DNA of 64,000 nt. Source: Acidobacteriota bacterium (GTDB taxonomy: Bacteria; Acidobacteriota; Terriglobia; Bryobacterales; Bryobacteraceae). Positions 1 to 8,875 of this stretch are shown piece after piece (within the stretch, counting starts at the first letter, position 1; the number at the start of each line of letters is the position of its first letter). Where the stretch lies: NCBI GenBank assembly GCA_026394055.1, contig JAPKYZ010000041.1:1-64000 (forward strand), read 5' to 3'. Below the pieces are notes generated by a model that did not search any database, was not told the DNA's origin, and worked only from the letters and a program-made list of their open reading frames with translations. A program made the translations under genes and the position numbers.

Positions 1-1801
1 AGTGGTTGTGCCGCGGGATCTCTTTGCCGACGTCCTGGTACTTCACCGCGAACTCCAGCACGGCACCGGTGGAAAGCTGGCCCACGTGGGCGCGGTACAT
101 CTCCTGCCAGGGGGTTTGGCTGGCGGGGATGGTGATGTTTAGGGCGGCACGGCGTTGGGCGATCTCTTCGTCTGAGATCATGACGTCCACCCGGCACTTG
201 TTGAGATCGACGCGCACGATATCGTTCGTCTGGATGATGGCCAAGTTGCCGCCGACGGCGGATTCGGGCGAGGCGTTCAGGATCGAGGGCGAATCGGCCG
301 TGCCCGATTGGCGGCCATCGCCGACGGTGGGCAGGAAGCGGACACCGCTCTTGATCAGGGCGTCCGGCGGCTGCATGTTCACCACTTCCGCCGAGCCGGG
401 GTAGCCCACCGGGCCGACGCCACGGATGAACAGGAGGCAGGTGGCGTCGATGTTTAGTGCCGGGTCGTTGATGCGGGCGTGATAATCTTCCGGGCCCTCA
501 AACACAATCGCGCGGCCGGAGAAAGCGTTCTCATCACCGGGCGTCGACAGATAGCGTTTGCGGAAATCCTCGCCGATCACGGAGGTCTTCATCACCGCCG
601 AATCGAACAGGTTGCCGGACATCACCAGGAAGCCCGCGTCGTGCACCAGTGGCTTGTCGTAAGGGCGGATCACTTCCTCATTGAGGCTCTTCCAGCCGCT
701 GTAGACCTCGCCCACCGTCTTGCCGGTCACCGTGACGGCATCGGGACGGCCTTTGCCTGCCGCCAGCAGTTCGCCGAAGATGGCGGGGACGCCACCAGCG
801 CGGTAGTAGTCTTCACCCAGATACTTGCCGGCCGGTTGAATGTTGGCGAGCAGCGGGATGGCGTGGCCGATGGTTTCCCATTCCTTGATGTCGAGCTCGA
901 CACCGATGTGCCGCGCAATTGCGTTGACGTGCGGCGGGCAGTTGGTGGAGCCGCCAATGGCCGAGCAGACGACGATGGCGTTCTCAAACGCGGCGCGCGT
1001 CAGCACCTTCTTGGGCGTCAGGTCTTCGCGCACCATGTCGACAATGCGGCGGCCGGTCTCATAGGCCATCTGCGCGCGCTCACGATAGGGGGCCGGGATG
1101 GCGGCGCAACCGGGCAGCGACATGCCCAACGCCTCGGCCATCGAGTTCATCGATGTGGCCGTACCCATGGTGTTGCAATGGCCGACGCTGGGGGCGGAGT
1201 GGCAGGCCATCTCCATAAACTCGGCTTCGTCGATCTCGCCCGCAGCCATCAGGCGGCGCGCTTCCCAGATGGCCATGCCGGAACCGGCCAGCTGACCCTT
1301 GTGGTAGCCGTTCAGCATCGGGCCGCCGGAGAAGACGATGGCTGGAATGTTTACCGTGGCCGCGCCCATGATGCAGGCGGGCGTGGTCTTGTCGCAGCCC
1401 GTCGTGAGCACCACGCCATCGAGCGGATAGCCGTGCAGCGTCTCGACCAGGCACATGTAGGCGAGGTTGCGCTCAATCGCCGCGGTGGGGCGCTTGCAAG
1501 TCTCCTGAATCGGGTGGACCGGGAACTCCAGCGGAATGCCGCCTGATTCGCGAATGCCATCACGGATGCGCTTGGCCAGCTCAATGTGGTGCCGGTTGCA
1601 GGGCGAGATATCGCTACCGGTTTGGGCGATGCCGATGATCGGTTTATCCGATTGCAATTCACCCAGCGTCAGGCCATAATTCAGCATGCGCTCCAGGTAG
1701 ACCGCCGTCATCCCGAGGTTGTGCGGGTTGTCAAACCAGGCCCGGCTGCGCAGCCTGCCCTTTACTTCTTCTTTGGCGGACAGAGTATCCTTCGCTGACA
1801 T
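1..1801 (-). CDS. IlvD/Edd family sugar-acid dehydratase (arabonate/xylonate type), C-terminus cut by window edge
   Basis: I translated the minus strand directly: a continuous frame runs from the ATG at 1801 to the left edge (600 codons, no stop). The N-terminal region has RSRAWFDNPHNLGM. Candidate Fe-S cysteines are C68 (in SDISPCNRHH) and C136 (in TTGCDKT), and an AIGGSTNC segment follows; this is the IlvD/Edd fold. Known members dehydrate dihydroxy acids or sugar acids such as arabonate, xylonate and 6-phosphogluconate. The RSRAWF start and the KYQDVGKEIPRHNH tail look like the pentonate dehydratase branch rather than the branched-chain amino acid enzyme, but the exact substrate is inference. 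The start abuts the start of the divergent amidase gene. Confidence 0.9.
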   Translation of the reverse strand, partial: MSAKDTLSAKEEVKGRLRSRAWFDNPHNLGMTAVYLERMLNYGLTLGELQSDKPIIGIAQTGSDISPCNRHHIELAKRIRDGIRESGGIPLEFPVHPIQETCKRPTAAIERNLAYMCLVETLHGYPLDGVVLTTGCDKTTPACIMGAATVNIPAIVFSGGPMLNGYHKGQLAGSGMAIWEARRLMAAGEIDEAEFMEMACHSAPSVGHCNTMGTATSMNSMAEALGMSLPGCAAIPAPYRERAQMAYETGRRIVDMVREDLTPKKVLTRAAFENAIVVCSAIGGSTNCPPHVNAIARHIGVELDIKEWETIGHAIPLLANIQPAGKYLGEDYYRAGGVPAIFGELLAAGKGRPDAVTVTGKTVGEVYSGWKSLNEEVIRPYDKPLVHDAGFLVMSGNLFDSAVMKTSVIGEDFRKRYLSTPGDENAFSGRAIVFEGPEDYHARINDPALNIDATCLLFIRGVGPVGYPGSAEVVNMQPPDALIKSGVRFLPTVGDGRQSGTADSPSILNASPESAVGGNLAIIQTNDIVRVDLNKCRVDVMISDEEIAQRRAALNITIPASQTPWQEMYRAHVGQLSTGAVLEFAVKYQDVGKEIPRHNH

Positions 1802-2863
1802 ATGAGACATTTCGCTCGTTATTGTATCGGTACGCTTGCGGTGGGTGCTATTGGCACCTCGCTGGCGTTGATGATGGTGGGTCCGCTGCTGGGCCAAACC
1901 CCGGTGCCGGCTCCAGCGGGCAAGCCGCAGATGCACAAGCTGGAACCCAGCGTGAAGACGGTGGTGGTGGGCTCCTATGACCCGTCCGTGACACCCGCTC
2001 TGCGTGTCCATTCGGGCGACATGGTGGAGATCCGCACCTTGGGTGTGGGCACCGCCGAATCACTGGAAGCGGCCGGCGTCGCGCCGGGCGACATTGAGCC
2101 GGAGTTGCGCGAGATCGTGAAGTCGACCAAGGACCGCGGGCACTTCCTGACCGGTCCGGTCTACATCGAAGAAGCGGAGCCCGGCGACGTGCTGGAAATC
2201 GATATCGGCGAGATCCGCCTGGTGCGTCCCTACGCCACCAACGGCATGGGCGCCAACGGCGTCCTATCTGGCGATTTCGACATCGGCACGCGCAAGCTGA
2301 TCCCGCTCGACAAGGCGCGCATGGTGGGCCTGTGGGGCCCGGGCATTGAGGTACCGCTGAAGCCATTTTTCGGTAGCATGGGCGTGGCCCCGCCGGAAAA
2401 GATCTCCAGCACACCGCCCGGCAAGCATGCGGGCAACCTCGACAATCGCGAACTGGTGGCGGGTAGCAAGCTGTTCATTCCGGTCCATGTGAAAGGTGCT
2501 CTGTTCCAGGTGGGTGATGGCCACGCGGCGCAAGCCGATGGCGAAGTGGACCAGACCGGCCTTGAGACCTCGCTCACCGGCATCTTCCGCTTTACTGTGC
2601 GCAAGGATTTGAAGCTAAAGTGGCCGCGGGCGGAGACGCCCACGCACTACATCGCCATGGGCCTGGACCCCGACGTCAACGAAGCCATCCGGCTGGCCGT
2701 GAGTGAGGCGGTGGATTTTCTGGCCAAGGAAAAAGGCATGCGCCGGGGCGATGCCTATATGCTCGCGAGCGTCGCCGTCGACCTGCACATCACGCAGTTG
2801 GTGGACAAAACCAAGGGCGTGCACGCGATGATCCCGAAGTCGATCTTTGTGGGGAAGAAGTAA
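1802..2863 (+). CDS. Secreted acetamidase/formamidase family protein
   Basis: A 353-residue protein with an N-terminal signal-peptide-like stretch (Arg residues, then a hydrophobic run ending near LLGQTP), so it is probably exported. The body contains the FmdA/AmdA signature order: HSGDMVEI near residue 75, GHFLTGPVYIEEAEPGDVLEIDI near 120-140, and a C-terminal segment AYMLASVAVDLHITQLVD. The family hydrolyses formamide, acetamide or related short amides, usually in the cytoplasm; a secreted version suggests another extracellular amide, which I cannot name. The ATG directly follows the ATG of the divergent dehydratase, so its promoter must lie inside that gene. It is convergent with the pseudopilin-like gene (9-base gap). 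Confidence 0.85.
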   Translation: MRHFARYCIGTLAVGAIGTSLALMMVGPLLGQTPVPAPAGKPQMHKLEPSVKTVVVGSYDPSVTPALRVHSGDMVEIRTLGVGTAESLEAAGVAPGDIEPELREIVKSTKDRGHFLTGPVYIEEAEPGDVLEIDIGEIRLVRPYATNGMGANGVLSGDFDIGTRKLIPLDKARMVGLWGPGIEVPLKPFFGSMGVAPPEKISSTPPGKHAGNLDNRELVAGSKLFIPVHVKGALFQVGDGHAAQADGEVDQTGLETSLTGIFRFTVRKDLKLKWPRAETPTHYIAMGLDPDVNEAIRLAVSEAVDFLAKEKGMRRGDAYMLASVAVDLHITQLVDKTKGVHAMIPKSIFVGKK

Positions 2864-2872
2864 CTCCGGACG

Positions 2873-4090
2873 TTAGCGCGGGCGGCCTTGCCCCATCCCC
2901 TGATTGGGCTGGCTCCCAAAGCCGCCTTGATTGCCAAAGCCGCCTTGGTTGCCGCCACCCAGGCTCTGGCCACCTAACCCATTGCCGCCCGGCACCTGCT
3001 GCACAGGCAGACCAGCCGCGCCCGCTTGGGCTTGGGCGGCCTTCTGCTGCTCCTTGCGGTAGTCCCAGACAAACTCCCATTCATCAATCTTGGAGCGCTC
3101 GTTGATCAGCTTGATGCCCTTGCCCTCGTACTTGCTGGCGACACCCGCGATGCCCACTTGAAACGCTCCGGCACCGGCGCCCTGCTGGGGTGTACCAATG
3201 TTCAGCTGGGACCCCGGGGGCCGCGGAGTGTTCAGCAAGCCACGCAGAATATCGAGAGCGGGATTCTGCCCATTCGGCACTTGCCCCTGGGGCAACTGCG
3301 GCGCGCCAATCACCTGCCCCGGCTGAGAGGGGTTGAGGCCCATCTGCGGGTTCACGCCTGTCTGGCCGGGGAAGACGCCTTGTCCCGCTTGGCCGGAATT
3401 GCCGCCGTTGGGTGGAAACTGGTTCGGGATCTGGCCGGGCAGCTGAAACGGCGATTGGCCGCCGTTCTGCGAGCTCGAGACGCCGTTGGGGAAGCCCTGC
3501 TGACCGGCCGGCATCCCAGCCATATTGGGCGGCGGAGGCGTCTGAGTGGCCGCCGGGTCCGTGGGCACTTGATCACCGTTCTGGCCAAAGCCGGGCAACC
3601 GGTCGCCTGGGCGCTGGCGCATGGCGATGCTCTGGGCGCCGCCGGCCTCATTGGGGTTGGGCACATTGCCGCCGCCTACCTGATAGCCCTCGCCAATCGA
3701 GCTTTGGTGGACTTCCTTCTTTTCCGTCTGCGGTTTGTCTACTTTGGAATCGGTGAGCCCCATGGGACCCATGTGGATCACCCGCCACTCGTCCTTGCCG
3801 GTCATCGGGTCTTTGTACTTGCGCCGCAGAAAGCGTACACCGCCGCTTTGTTCCAGCTCTTCCATGGTGGGCGGGTAGCGCTTGTTTTTGACGTAGTAGC
3901 GCTTGATCGCCTTCTTGTACTCTTCCCCGCGTTCGACCAGCAGCTCTTCTTTCATGCGGGCGGATTCAAAGACGGCGCGCGGCAGCTCCAGGTAGAGGAG
4001 AATGGCCACCGCCCCCGCCATGGCAAAGATCAGCAGCAGCGCAAAGCCACGCTGCGACTTCTTCCTTTGGCTAGTAAGGCGATGGGTCAT
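2873..4090 (-). CDS. Pseudopilin-like protein with long Gly/Gln/Pro-rich C-terminal tail
   Basis: A 405-residue protein. Residues 1-40 form a type IV prepilin-like N-terminus: basic leader (QRKKSQRG), then FALLLIFAMAGAVAILLYL. The usual Glu at position 5 of the mature protein is absent (Leu instead), as in some minor pseudopilins. Residues 55-110 resemble the GspG globular start (EYKKAIKRYYVKNKRYPPTMEEL; KYKDPMTGKDEW). From about 150 on the protein is low-complexity, rich in Gln, Gly, Pro and Asn, with a short folded-looking stretch near 320-345 (YEGKGIKLINERSKIDEWEF). Last gene of the pilM-N-O cluster, overlapping the previous stop by four bases. Probably a minor pilin or secretion pseudopilin. 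Confidence 0.75.
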   Translation of the reverse strand: MTHRLTSQRKKSQRGFALLLIFAMAGAVAILLYLELPRAVFESARMKEELLVERGEEYKKAIKRYYVKNKRYPPTMEELEQSGGVRFLRRKYKDPMTGKDEWRVIHMGPMGLTDSKVDKPQTEKKEVHQSSIGEGYQVGGGNVPNPNEAGGAQSIAMRQRPGDRLPGFGQNGDQVPTDPAATQTPPPPNMAGMPAGQQGFPNGVSSSQNGGQSPFQLPGQIPNQFPPNGGNSGQAGQGVFPGQTGVNPQMGLNPSQPGQVIGAPQLPQGQVPNGQNPALDILRGLLNTPRPPGSQLNIGTPQQGAGAGAFQVGIAGVASKYEGKGIKLINERSKIDEWEFVWDYRKEQQKAAQAQAGAAGLPVQQVPGGNGLGGQSLGGGNQGGFGNQGGFGSQPNQGMGQGRPR

Positions 4091-4797
4091 GTATTGGGAG
4101 CTTCTTCTAAGCGTAGCGTTTGCCGCTGCGAGAACTGCGTATCTTCCATTTCGACACTGGTGAGGCTGAACCGGATCACTTTATAGCGGTTCTTGATGAC
4201 TTCACCTTCGCGCGCGATCTGGATGTCTTCCCCATCGAGGAAGAAGCCGCGCTTGGCCGGTCCAGCCTTGGTACCCGTGACGTACCCGTAGAACTTCAGC
4301 GGGATCGGAGGCGCTTGTGGCTTCGGTGGTTCCACTTTGGCCACCGGAGGAGGCGGCGGAGGCGGCAGCTCCGGACCCATGCGGCGGCGCGGAATAATCT
4401 TGGGCTCTAGCTTAGCGGCCTCCACTTTGGGTGCCGCCGGTGGCGGCGCGGCGCCAAACTCAAACAGGTTGCGGCCCGCGCCGGTCATGGTGACGGTCTG
4501 CAGCTTGGCCAGGATTTCCAGGCGCAGCGTGGGGTCGACGTTGGCCGGATCGGTCCGCTCTTCCGGCGTGCGGGCGATCTTGGGGCGGAACTCGCGTTGC
4601 TGGCGCAGGGCATCGGACTTGCGGTTGACGTTCGGCCCCGGCGCCGTCACCACCGGCCGCACCAACCCGGCCGTGGGAGAGCCCTTGGCCGGCGGTGGCG
4701 CGTCGTCCGACAGCACATTGAAGTAGAGCACCGCCGCCGCCACGGCCGCCAGACCGCCCAGGGCATAGATCTTTTGCCGCTCTGCCCCTAGCTTCAC
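4087..4797 (-). CDS. PilP/GspC-like inner-membrane protein
   Basis: A 236-residue protein with one N-terminal membrane segment (residues 11-28, YALGGLAAVAAAVLYF), a Pro-rich periplasmic linker (about 110-160) and a C-terminal beta-rich segment (IPLKFYGYVTGTKAGPAKRGFFL..., ending in LTSVEMEDTQ) resembling the homology region of PilP and GspC. In those systems the protein links the inner-membrane platform to the outer-membrane secretin. It follows pilO with overlapping start and stop and overlaps the pseudopilin gene, so the genes are translationally coupled. Sequence conservation in this family is weak, and position in the operon carries much of the call. Confidence 0.65.
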   Translation of the reverse strand: MKLGAERQKIYALGGLAAVAAAVLYFNVLSDDAPPPAKGSPTAGLVRPVVTAPGPNVNRKSDALRQQREFRPKIARTPEERTDPANVDPTLRLEILAKLQTVTMTGAGRNLFEFGAAPPPAAPKVEAAKLEPKIIPRRRMGPELPPPPPPPVAKVEPPKPQAPPIPLKFYGYVTGTKAGPAKRGFFLDGEDIQIAREGEVIKNRYKVIRFSLTSVEMEDTQFSQRQTLRLEEAPNT

Positions 4798-5396
4798 AGT
4801 CGCGCCTCCCGGACGAAAGCGTTCAGCTTGAAGGTGATCATCAGAATGCCGCCCTGCTGCTGCGGCGCGGCGGCCAAGGAATCAAGAATCAGGAAGCGCG
4901 ACGACCGGTCGAGCCGATTGACGAAGTGCACTAGGTCCGCGTAGGTGCCTTCGTAGTTGGCCGTGATCGTCATCATGCTCAACGTGTCGGAGCCTTCCAC
5001 CGGGTCAAACACAAAGGTGTGTTCCTTCGGCCTGATGCCGACGTCTTTGGCGGCCATCGCCAACTCCGCCACAAAGGTGGAGCTGGCCACGCGCCGGTCG
5101 GTAAAGTACTCCACCTGGAATTTGTCGGCTTCCTTGCGGCCCTTGTCCACTTTGGCCGCGAACGCCCGCGCCCGGTCGAGGGTCAGCTTGCGTTGGTTGA
5201 ACTGGGAGCGCAGCGTAATCAACTGCGCATCGAGATCCGCCGCCGAGCCGCCCGGCGGCATCACCACCATGCCCAGAGCGATCAGATTGGCCAGCACCAG
5301 GCCGCCCAGCACCACCCGCATCAGGACCTTGGGGTCCCGCCACGGCAGATTGCGCAGCTGGCTAAACGAGATGTTCGGGTTGAGGCTGGAGGACAT
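4794..5396 (-). CDS. pilO: PilO-like pilus/secretion assembly protein
   Basis: A 200-residue protein with a short cytoplasmic N-terminus, one membrane helix (about 28-48, VLGGLVLANLIALGMVVM), a coiled-coil stretch (55-95, DLDAQLITLRSQFNQRKLTL) and a ferredoxin-like C-terminal domain. This is the PilO/GspM layout. It would dimerise with the preceding PilN-like protein in the periplasm and connect the PilM/ATPase side to the outer-membrane side. It lies 12 bases after pilN and overlaps the next gene. Confidence 0.78.
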   Translation of the reverse strand: MSSSLNPNISFSQLRNLPWRDPKVLMRVVLGGLVLANLIALGMVVMPPGGSAADLDAQLITLRSQFNQRKLTLDRARAFAAKVDKGRKEADKFQVEYFTDRRVASSTFVAELAMAAKDVGIRPKEHTFVFDPVEGSDTLSMMTITANYEGTYADLVHFVNRLDRSSRFLILDSLAAAPQQQGGILMITFKLNAFVREARL

Positions 5397-5408
5397 GAGT
5401 TTCCCGGG

Positions 5409-5987
5409 TTATAGCTTCTGCACGTAGTTGACGGTGAGCCGGTAGCGATAGAGCGGTTCGGTTTGCGAAGGCGGCAGCCAGTTGGCGATCGCCGTCTTGC
5501 CAAACACCGGCGAGGCTTCCAGCTTCATCAGCATGTCCACCACCGGCTCAATGCCTTGCGAGCCGACAAACAAGTCGAGCTGGATCTGGTTCTGCCCGTT
5601 CACCTGCGGGCGCACCGAGATGACGCGCACGTTGCCCGGCACGACGGTTTCGAGATCAGAAAAAATCTTGGTCCAGGAGATGCCCTTGCGCGCCAGCAGA
5701 GCGTTCAAGAAGATGCTCTGCTCAAACACATCGGAGTTGCCGGGCTGGCGCAGGGTGACGTTCAATTGCGCCTGCTCCCGGTCAAGCGCGGCCAGCTGCT
5801 TTTCCACCGAAGCGATCGCCGTCCGTGCGTCCTTGACGCTCAACTGCTGTAGCACCGCCATCCAGGTGAGGGTCACCAGAAGGCCGCCCAGGATCACGCT
5901 CAATGCAATGGAGCCGGCCATCAGCGGACGGTCCTTGCGGAACGGTTCGCTAGCTAGATTGATGGTCCGGAATCGCTTCAAGTTCAT
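5409..5987 (-). CDS. pilN: PilN-like pilus/secretion assembly protein
   Basis: The start is set at the ATG at 5987 (MNLKRFRTINLASEPFRKDR), which overlaps the pilM stop as ATGA; the longer open frame upstream is pilM sequence in another phase. This gives 192 residues. The N-terminal motif INLASEPF is typical of PilN and is the piece that docks onto PilM in the cytoplasm. It is followed by a membrane helix (about 25-47), a coiled coil (55-85) and a periplasmic ferredoxin-like domain. Together with PilO it forms the inner-membrane alignment complex. Confidence 0.82.
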   Translation of the reverse strand: MNLKRFRTINLASEPFRKDRPLMAGSIALSVILGGLLVTLTWMAVLQQLSVKDARTAIASVEKQLAALDREQAQLNVTLRQPGNSDVFEQSIFLNALLARKGISWTKIFSDLETVVPGNVRVISVRPQVNGQNQIQLDLFVGSQGIEPVVDMLMKLEASPVFGKTAIANWLPPSQTEPLYRYRLTVNYVQKL

Positions 5988-6823
5988 GCTGCCACCCCCG
6001 CCAGATAGCCCATCAGGCCCGCGCTCTGCGGCGGCGCGGGCAAGCGCGTCCCGCCATCCAGGCCACAATAGATCAACTGTTCGACCGGCTGGTTGAACTC
6101 ATCTTCGACAAAAGCCAGCGTCGGCTGCAGCACCTGGTCGATCTCGTCCGCCGTGGCTGATTCGAGTTCCAGGCACCGCGCCAAGCGCAGTTCGTTCCCC
6201 ATCACCACACTCACCGTCAGCACACGGCCGTTGAGGCGCGCGAATACCGTGATCCCCGCCGCTTCCGGCACCAGCGCCAGCGAGGCCAAGCTCGACAGCG
6301 TGACGTAGCCCGGCTGGAAGTCTGAGTTCCGCAGCATCTGCTCATAGCGCGACAGAATCTCGAGCGACACGGCGCCCACCACCACATGCGCGGCGCCCTT
6401 CGGGTCCACCTGCGCCTCAAAGCTCAACGCCGCGGATTCCACTTCAAACGGCAGCGTCTTCTTCATCCGGAACCGCACCAGGCTGGCCTGTTCGTCCAGC
6501 TTCGAGGGGAACGAATCAAAGTCGAGCACGGTGAGCCGCCCGCAGTAATCCGGCAGGATCAGTGCCGCCGGGCGGCGCCGCTTCTTCTGTGGGTCCGGCG
6601 GCGCAATGCGCTTCACCGCCGCGTCCACGGCCAGCGTATCGATGATGTTGTCCTCGATCGGCGAGACCTTCAGCGCACCCGGGGGCAGCGGCTCAAACCC
6701 GGTGCGGGTGCGCGGGCCCTCCGGGCTGTTTTCCGAAATCGCCCAGGCAATGCCCGCGGGCGAAAACTCGAAGACATGCGCCGGGGGCGGGTCAGTGACC
6801 AGTCGCTTGATGCGTTCTAGCAT
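5984..6823 (-). CDS. pilM: PilM-like actin-fold assembly protein
   Basis: A 279-residue cytoplasmic protein of the PilM/GspL-cytoplasmic type (FtsA/actin fold). Visible elements are an N-terminal strand pair (AHVFEFSPAGIAWA), a central segment (RRPAALILPDYCGRLTVLDFDSFPS) and the 1B-like region (LVRFRMKKTLPFEVESA). It is shorter than the usual PilM of about 350 residues, mainly at the C-terminus. Known PilM binds the PilN N-terminus and the motor ATPase. It lies 15 bases after the ATPase gene and overlaps pilN by ATGA. Confidence 0.78.
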   Translation of the reverse strand: MLERIKRLVTDPPPAHVFEFSPAGIAWAISENSPEGPRTRTGFEPLPPGALKVSPIEDNIIDTLAVDAAVKRIAPPDPQKKRRRPAALILPDYCGRLTVLDFDSFPSKLDEQASLVRFRMKKTLPFEVESAALSFEAQVDPKGAAHVVVGAVSLEILSRYEQMLRNSDFQPGYVTLSSLASLALVPEAAGITVFARLNGRVLTVSVVMGNELRLARCLELESATADEIDQVLQPTLAFVEDEFNQPVEQLIYCGLDGGTRLPAPPQSAGLMGYLAGVAA

Positions 6824-6838
6824 GGCTTGGTTTCCAGG

Positions 6839-8458
6839 TTAGCCTTCAATGAAGGTCACCTTATTGATCTCTTTCAGCGTCGTCAACCCATGGCGCACGC
6901 GGTCCACGGCGGACTCGCGCAGGAACGTCATCCCTTGCCGTTGCGAGGCCGCTTTGATCAGCGAAATCGCCCGCCGCTCCAGAATCAGTTCGCGGATCTC
7001 GTCGTTCAAATCGAGCAGTTCGTGGATCGCCGTCCGGCCCCGGAAGCCCGTACCACCGCATTCAAAGCAGCCCTTGCCTTCGGAGAACTCAAAGTCCTTC
7101 CACTCTTCGGGGTTGAGTCCGCCCTCATGCAGCGTGTCCGCGTCGTACCGGACCTTGGTGATGCAGTGCGGGCAGATCAGGCGCACCAGGCGCTGGGCCA
7201 GAATGCAGTTCAGCGCGGAGACGAAGTTGTAGAGGTCGACGCCAATGTTCAGGAAGCGCCCCAGCACGTCGAACACGTTATTGGCGTGGACGGTGGTGAA
7301 CACCAAGTGGCCGGTGAGCGCGGCGTTGATGGCGATCTGCGCCGTCTCCTGGTCACGGATTTCGCCCACCAGAATCTTGTCCGGGTCATGGCGAAGAATC
7401 GAGCGCAGACCGCGCGCAAACGTGAGGCCCTTCTTCTCATTCACCGGGATCTGGGTGATGCCCTTGATCTGATACTCGACCGGATCTTCGATGGTGATGA
7501 TCTTGTCTTCGTCGTTCTTGATCTCGCTCAGCGCGGCGTAGAGCGTGGTGGTTTTGCCCGACCCGGTGGGCCCGGTCACCAGCACCATGCCGTACGGCTC
7601 CTTGATGTAGCGCCGGAATTTGATAAGGTCCTGTTCGCCAAAGCCCACGACGTCGAGCGAGAGCTTCGAAAACTTCTCGCTCATGCTCTCCTTGTCGAGC
7701 ACGCGGAGCACAGCATCTTCGCCATGCACGGTGGGCATGATCGAGACGCGGAAATCGATCAAGCGGGTCTTGTAGCGGACCCGGAAACGGCCGTCCTGCG
7801 GGACGCGGCGTTCGGCGATGTCCAGCTCGCTCATCACCTTGATGCGGGAAATGATGGTGGAATGCCAGTCCTTGGCGATCGGCGGCATGGCGTACTGCAA
7901 CACGCCGTCGATGCGGTACTTGATGGCCACTTCCTGGTCCCGCGTCTCAATGTGAATATCGGACGCCCGGCGTTCGAGCGCATTGAAGATGGTGGTATCC
8001 ACCAGCTTGATCACCGGCGCAATGTCGGAATCAACGGCCAGCTTGTCGATCGACAGCGTTTCGTCGGGGTTCTCTTCATCGCCCACGACGTCGAGCGTGA
8101 ACCCTTCGGTCACCTCTTCCAGAACGCGCTGGGACTGCTCCGTCTTTTTCAGCAGGTCTGAAATCTGCGACAGTGTCGCGACCTTCACCCGCAACTTCAT
8201 CCCCAGCAACAGCGACAGTTCGTCGATCAAACTGAGGTTGCGCGGGTCGGCGATGGCGATATCGAGGGTCCCGTTTTCCTTGTGCAGGGGCACAAAGTTG
8301 GACCGGAACATCAGGTCGACGGGGATGGACCGGAACAGCTCATGGTCAATCCGGCCTTCCTTAAGATCCACAAATTCAGCACGATAGCGCAAGGCAAGCT
8401 GCCGCGCATGCGCGATCTCTTCTTCCGAGTTGGGCAGGCGGATGCGGTCAGTAGCCAT
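6839..8458 (-). CDS. pilB: GspE/PilB-type secretion or pilus extension ATPase
   Basis: A 539-residue hexameric motor ATPase. There is an N-terminal GspE_N domain (about 20-110), a second domain with SDIHIETRDQEVAIKYRIDG (170-190), Walker A GPTGSGKT at 296-303, Asp box IEDPVEYQ near 323-330, Walker B region ILVGEIRDQETA near 362, His box TTVHANN near 390, and a zinc site with CPHC (429) and CFEC (464). It powers pilin or pseudopilin assembly from the cytoplasm. It heads the minus-strand cluster pilB-M-N-O-P-pseudopilin. The platform partner gspF is about 9 kb away on the same strand, beyond a toxin-antitoxin-rich segment. Neither a secretin nor a retraction ATPase is in the window. Confidence 0.93.
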   Translation of the reverse strand: MATDRIRLPNSEEEIAHARQLALRYRAEFVDLKEGRIDHELFRSIPVDLMFRSNFVPLHKENGTLDIAIADPRNLSLIDELSLLLGMKLRVKVATLSQISDLLKKTEQSQRVLEEVTEGFTLDVVGDEENPDETLSIDKLAVDSDIAPVIKLVDTTIFNALERRASDIHIETRDQEVAIKYRIDGVLQYAMPPIAKDWHSTIISRIKVMSELDIAERRVPQDGRFRVRYKTRLIDFRVSIMPTVHGEDAVLRVLDKESMSEKFSKLSLDVVGFGEQDLIKFRRYIKEPYGMVLVTGPTGSGKTTTLYAALSEIKNDEDKIITIEDPVEYQIKGITQIPVNEKKGLTFARGLRSILRHDPDKILVGEIRDQETAQIAINAALTGHLVFTTVHANNVFDVLGRFLNIGVDLYNFVSALNCILAQRLVRLICPHCITKVRYDADTLHEGGLNPEEWKDFEFSEGKGCFECGGTGFRGRTAIHELLDLNDEIRELILERRAISLIKAASQRQGMTFLRESAVDRVRHGLTTLKEINKVTFIEG

Positions 8459-8593
8459 AGCGGGGCGCTACTTTGATTGACGCGCCAGAGAGGGAAAGCG
8501 TTTAGTTATCAGCTTGGGAGCTGGGAAACGGCAATCGCAGGTTCTGATCCATCAGCGGCCACGGCGCGGGCGGGCCCAGAGATGCCAGTCAGC

Positions 8594-8608
8594 TATAATC
8601 TGCTCATG
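8594..8608 (+). promoter_or_regulatory. Putative leaderless promoter of vapB1
   Basis: A perfect -10 box TATAAT (8594-8599) lies exactly six bases before the ATG (8606). Transcription would start at or next to the A of the start codon, giving a leaderless mRNA; no Shine-Dalgarno sequence is visible. This spacing also fixes the start, rejecting the longer open frame that begins at 8477. Confidence 0.6.
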
Positions 8609-8875
8609 GAGCGCGTATCGGTAGAACTGGATCTAAACGGCAGAATCCTAATTCCAGCCAGTATTCGGAAACTTGCCAGAATTGATCCCGGTGACAGGAT
8701 CTTCATCGAATCCGATGACGAAGGCAATTTGTCCATGATGACCCAGAAACAGGGCATTCGACGCGCTCAGGAGCTTGTCGCGCAGTATGTCGGCCCTGAT
8801 GTCTCCCTGGTGGAAGAACTGTTCGCCGTGCGGCGTGAGGACCTTCGGCGTGAGTCGGAAGAACCGGCCAAGTGA
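8606..8875 (+). CDS. vapB: AbrB/MazE-type antitoxin (VapB1)
   Basis: An 89-residue protein starting MERVSVELDLNGRILIPASI, which is the swapped-hairpin AbrB/SpoVT DNA-binding domain (residues 1-50), followed by a helical tail (RRAQELVAQYVG...) that in this family wraps the PIN toxin. It neutralises the downstream PIN-domain RNase and probably represses its own promoter. It overlaps vapC1 by four bases. A paralogous pair follows immediately (9330-9969). Confidence 0.85.
   Translation: MERVSVELDLNGRILIPASIRKLARIDPGDRIFIESDDEGNLSMMTQKQGIRRAQELVAQYVGPDVSLVEELFAVRREDLRRESEEPAK

Noticed and set aside
479-1546. Long plus-strand open frame
   Set aside because: It is antisense to the dehydratase, which shows clear family motifs; the frame is His/Arg-rich, as expected for a shadow in GC-rich DNA.
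6827-8161. 444-codon plus-strand open frame
   Set aside because: Antisense shadow of the PilB-type ATPase, with no recognisable motif.
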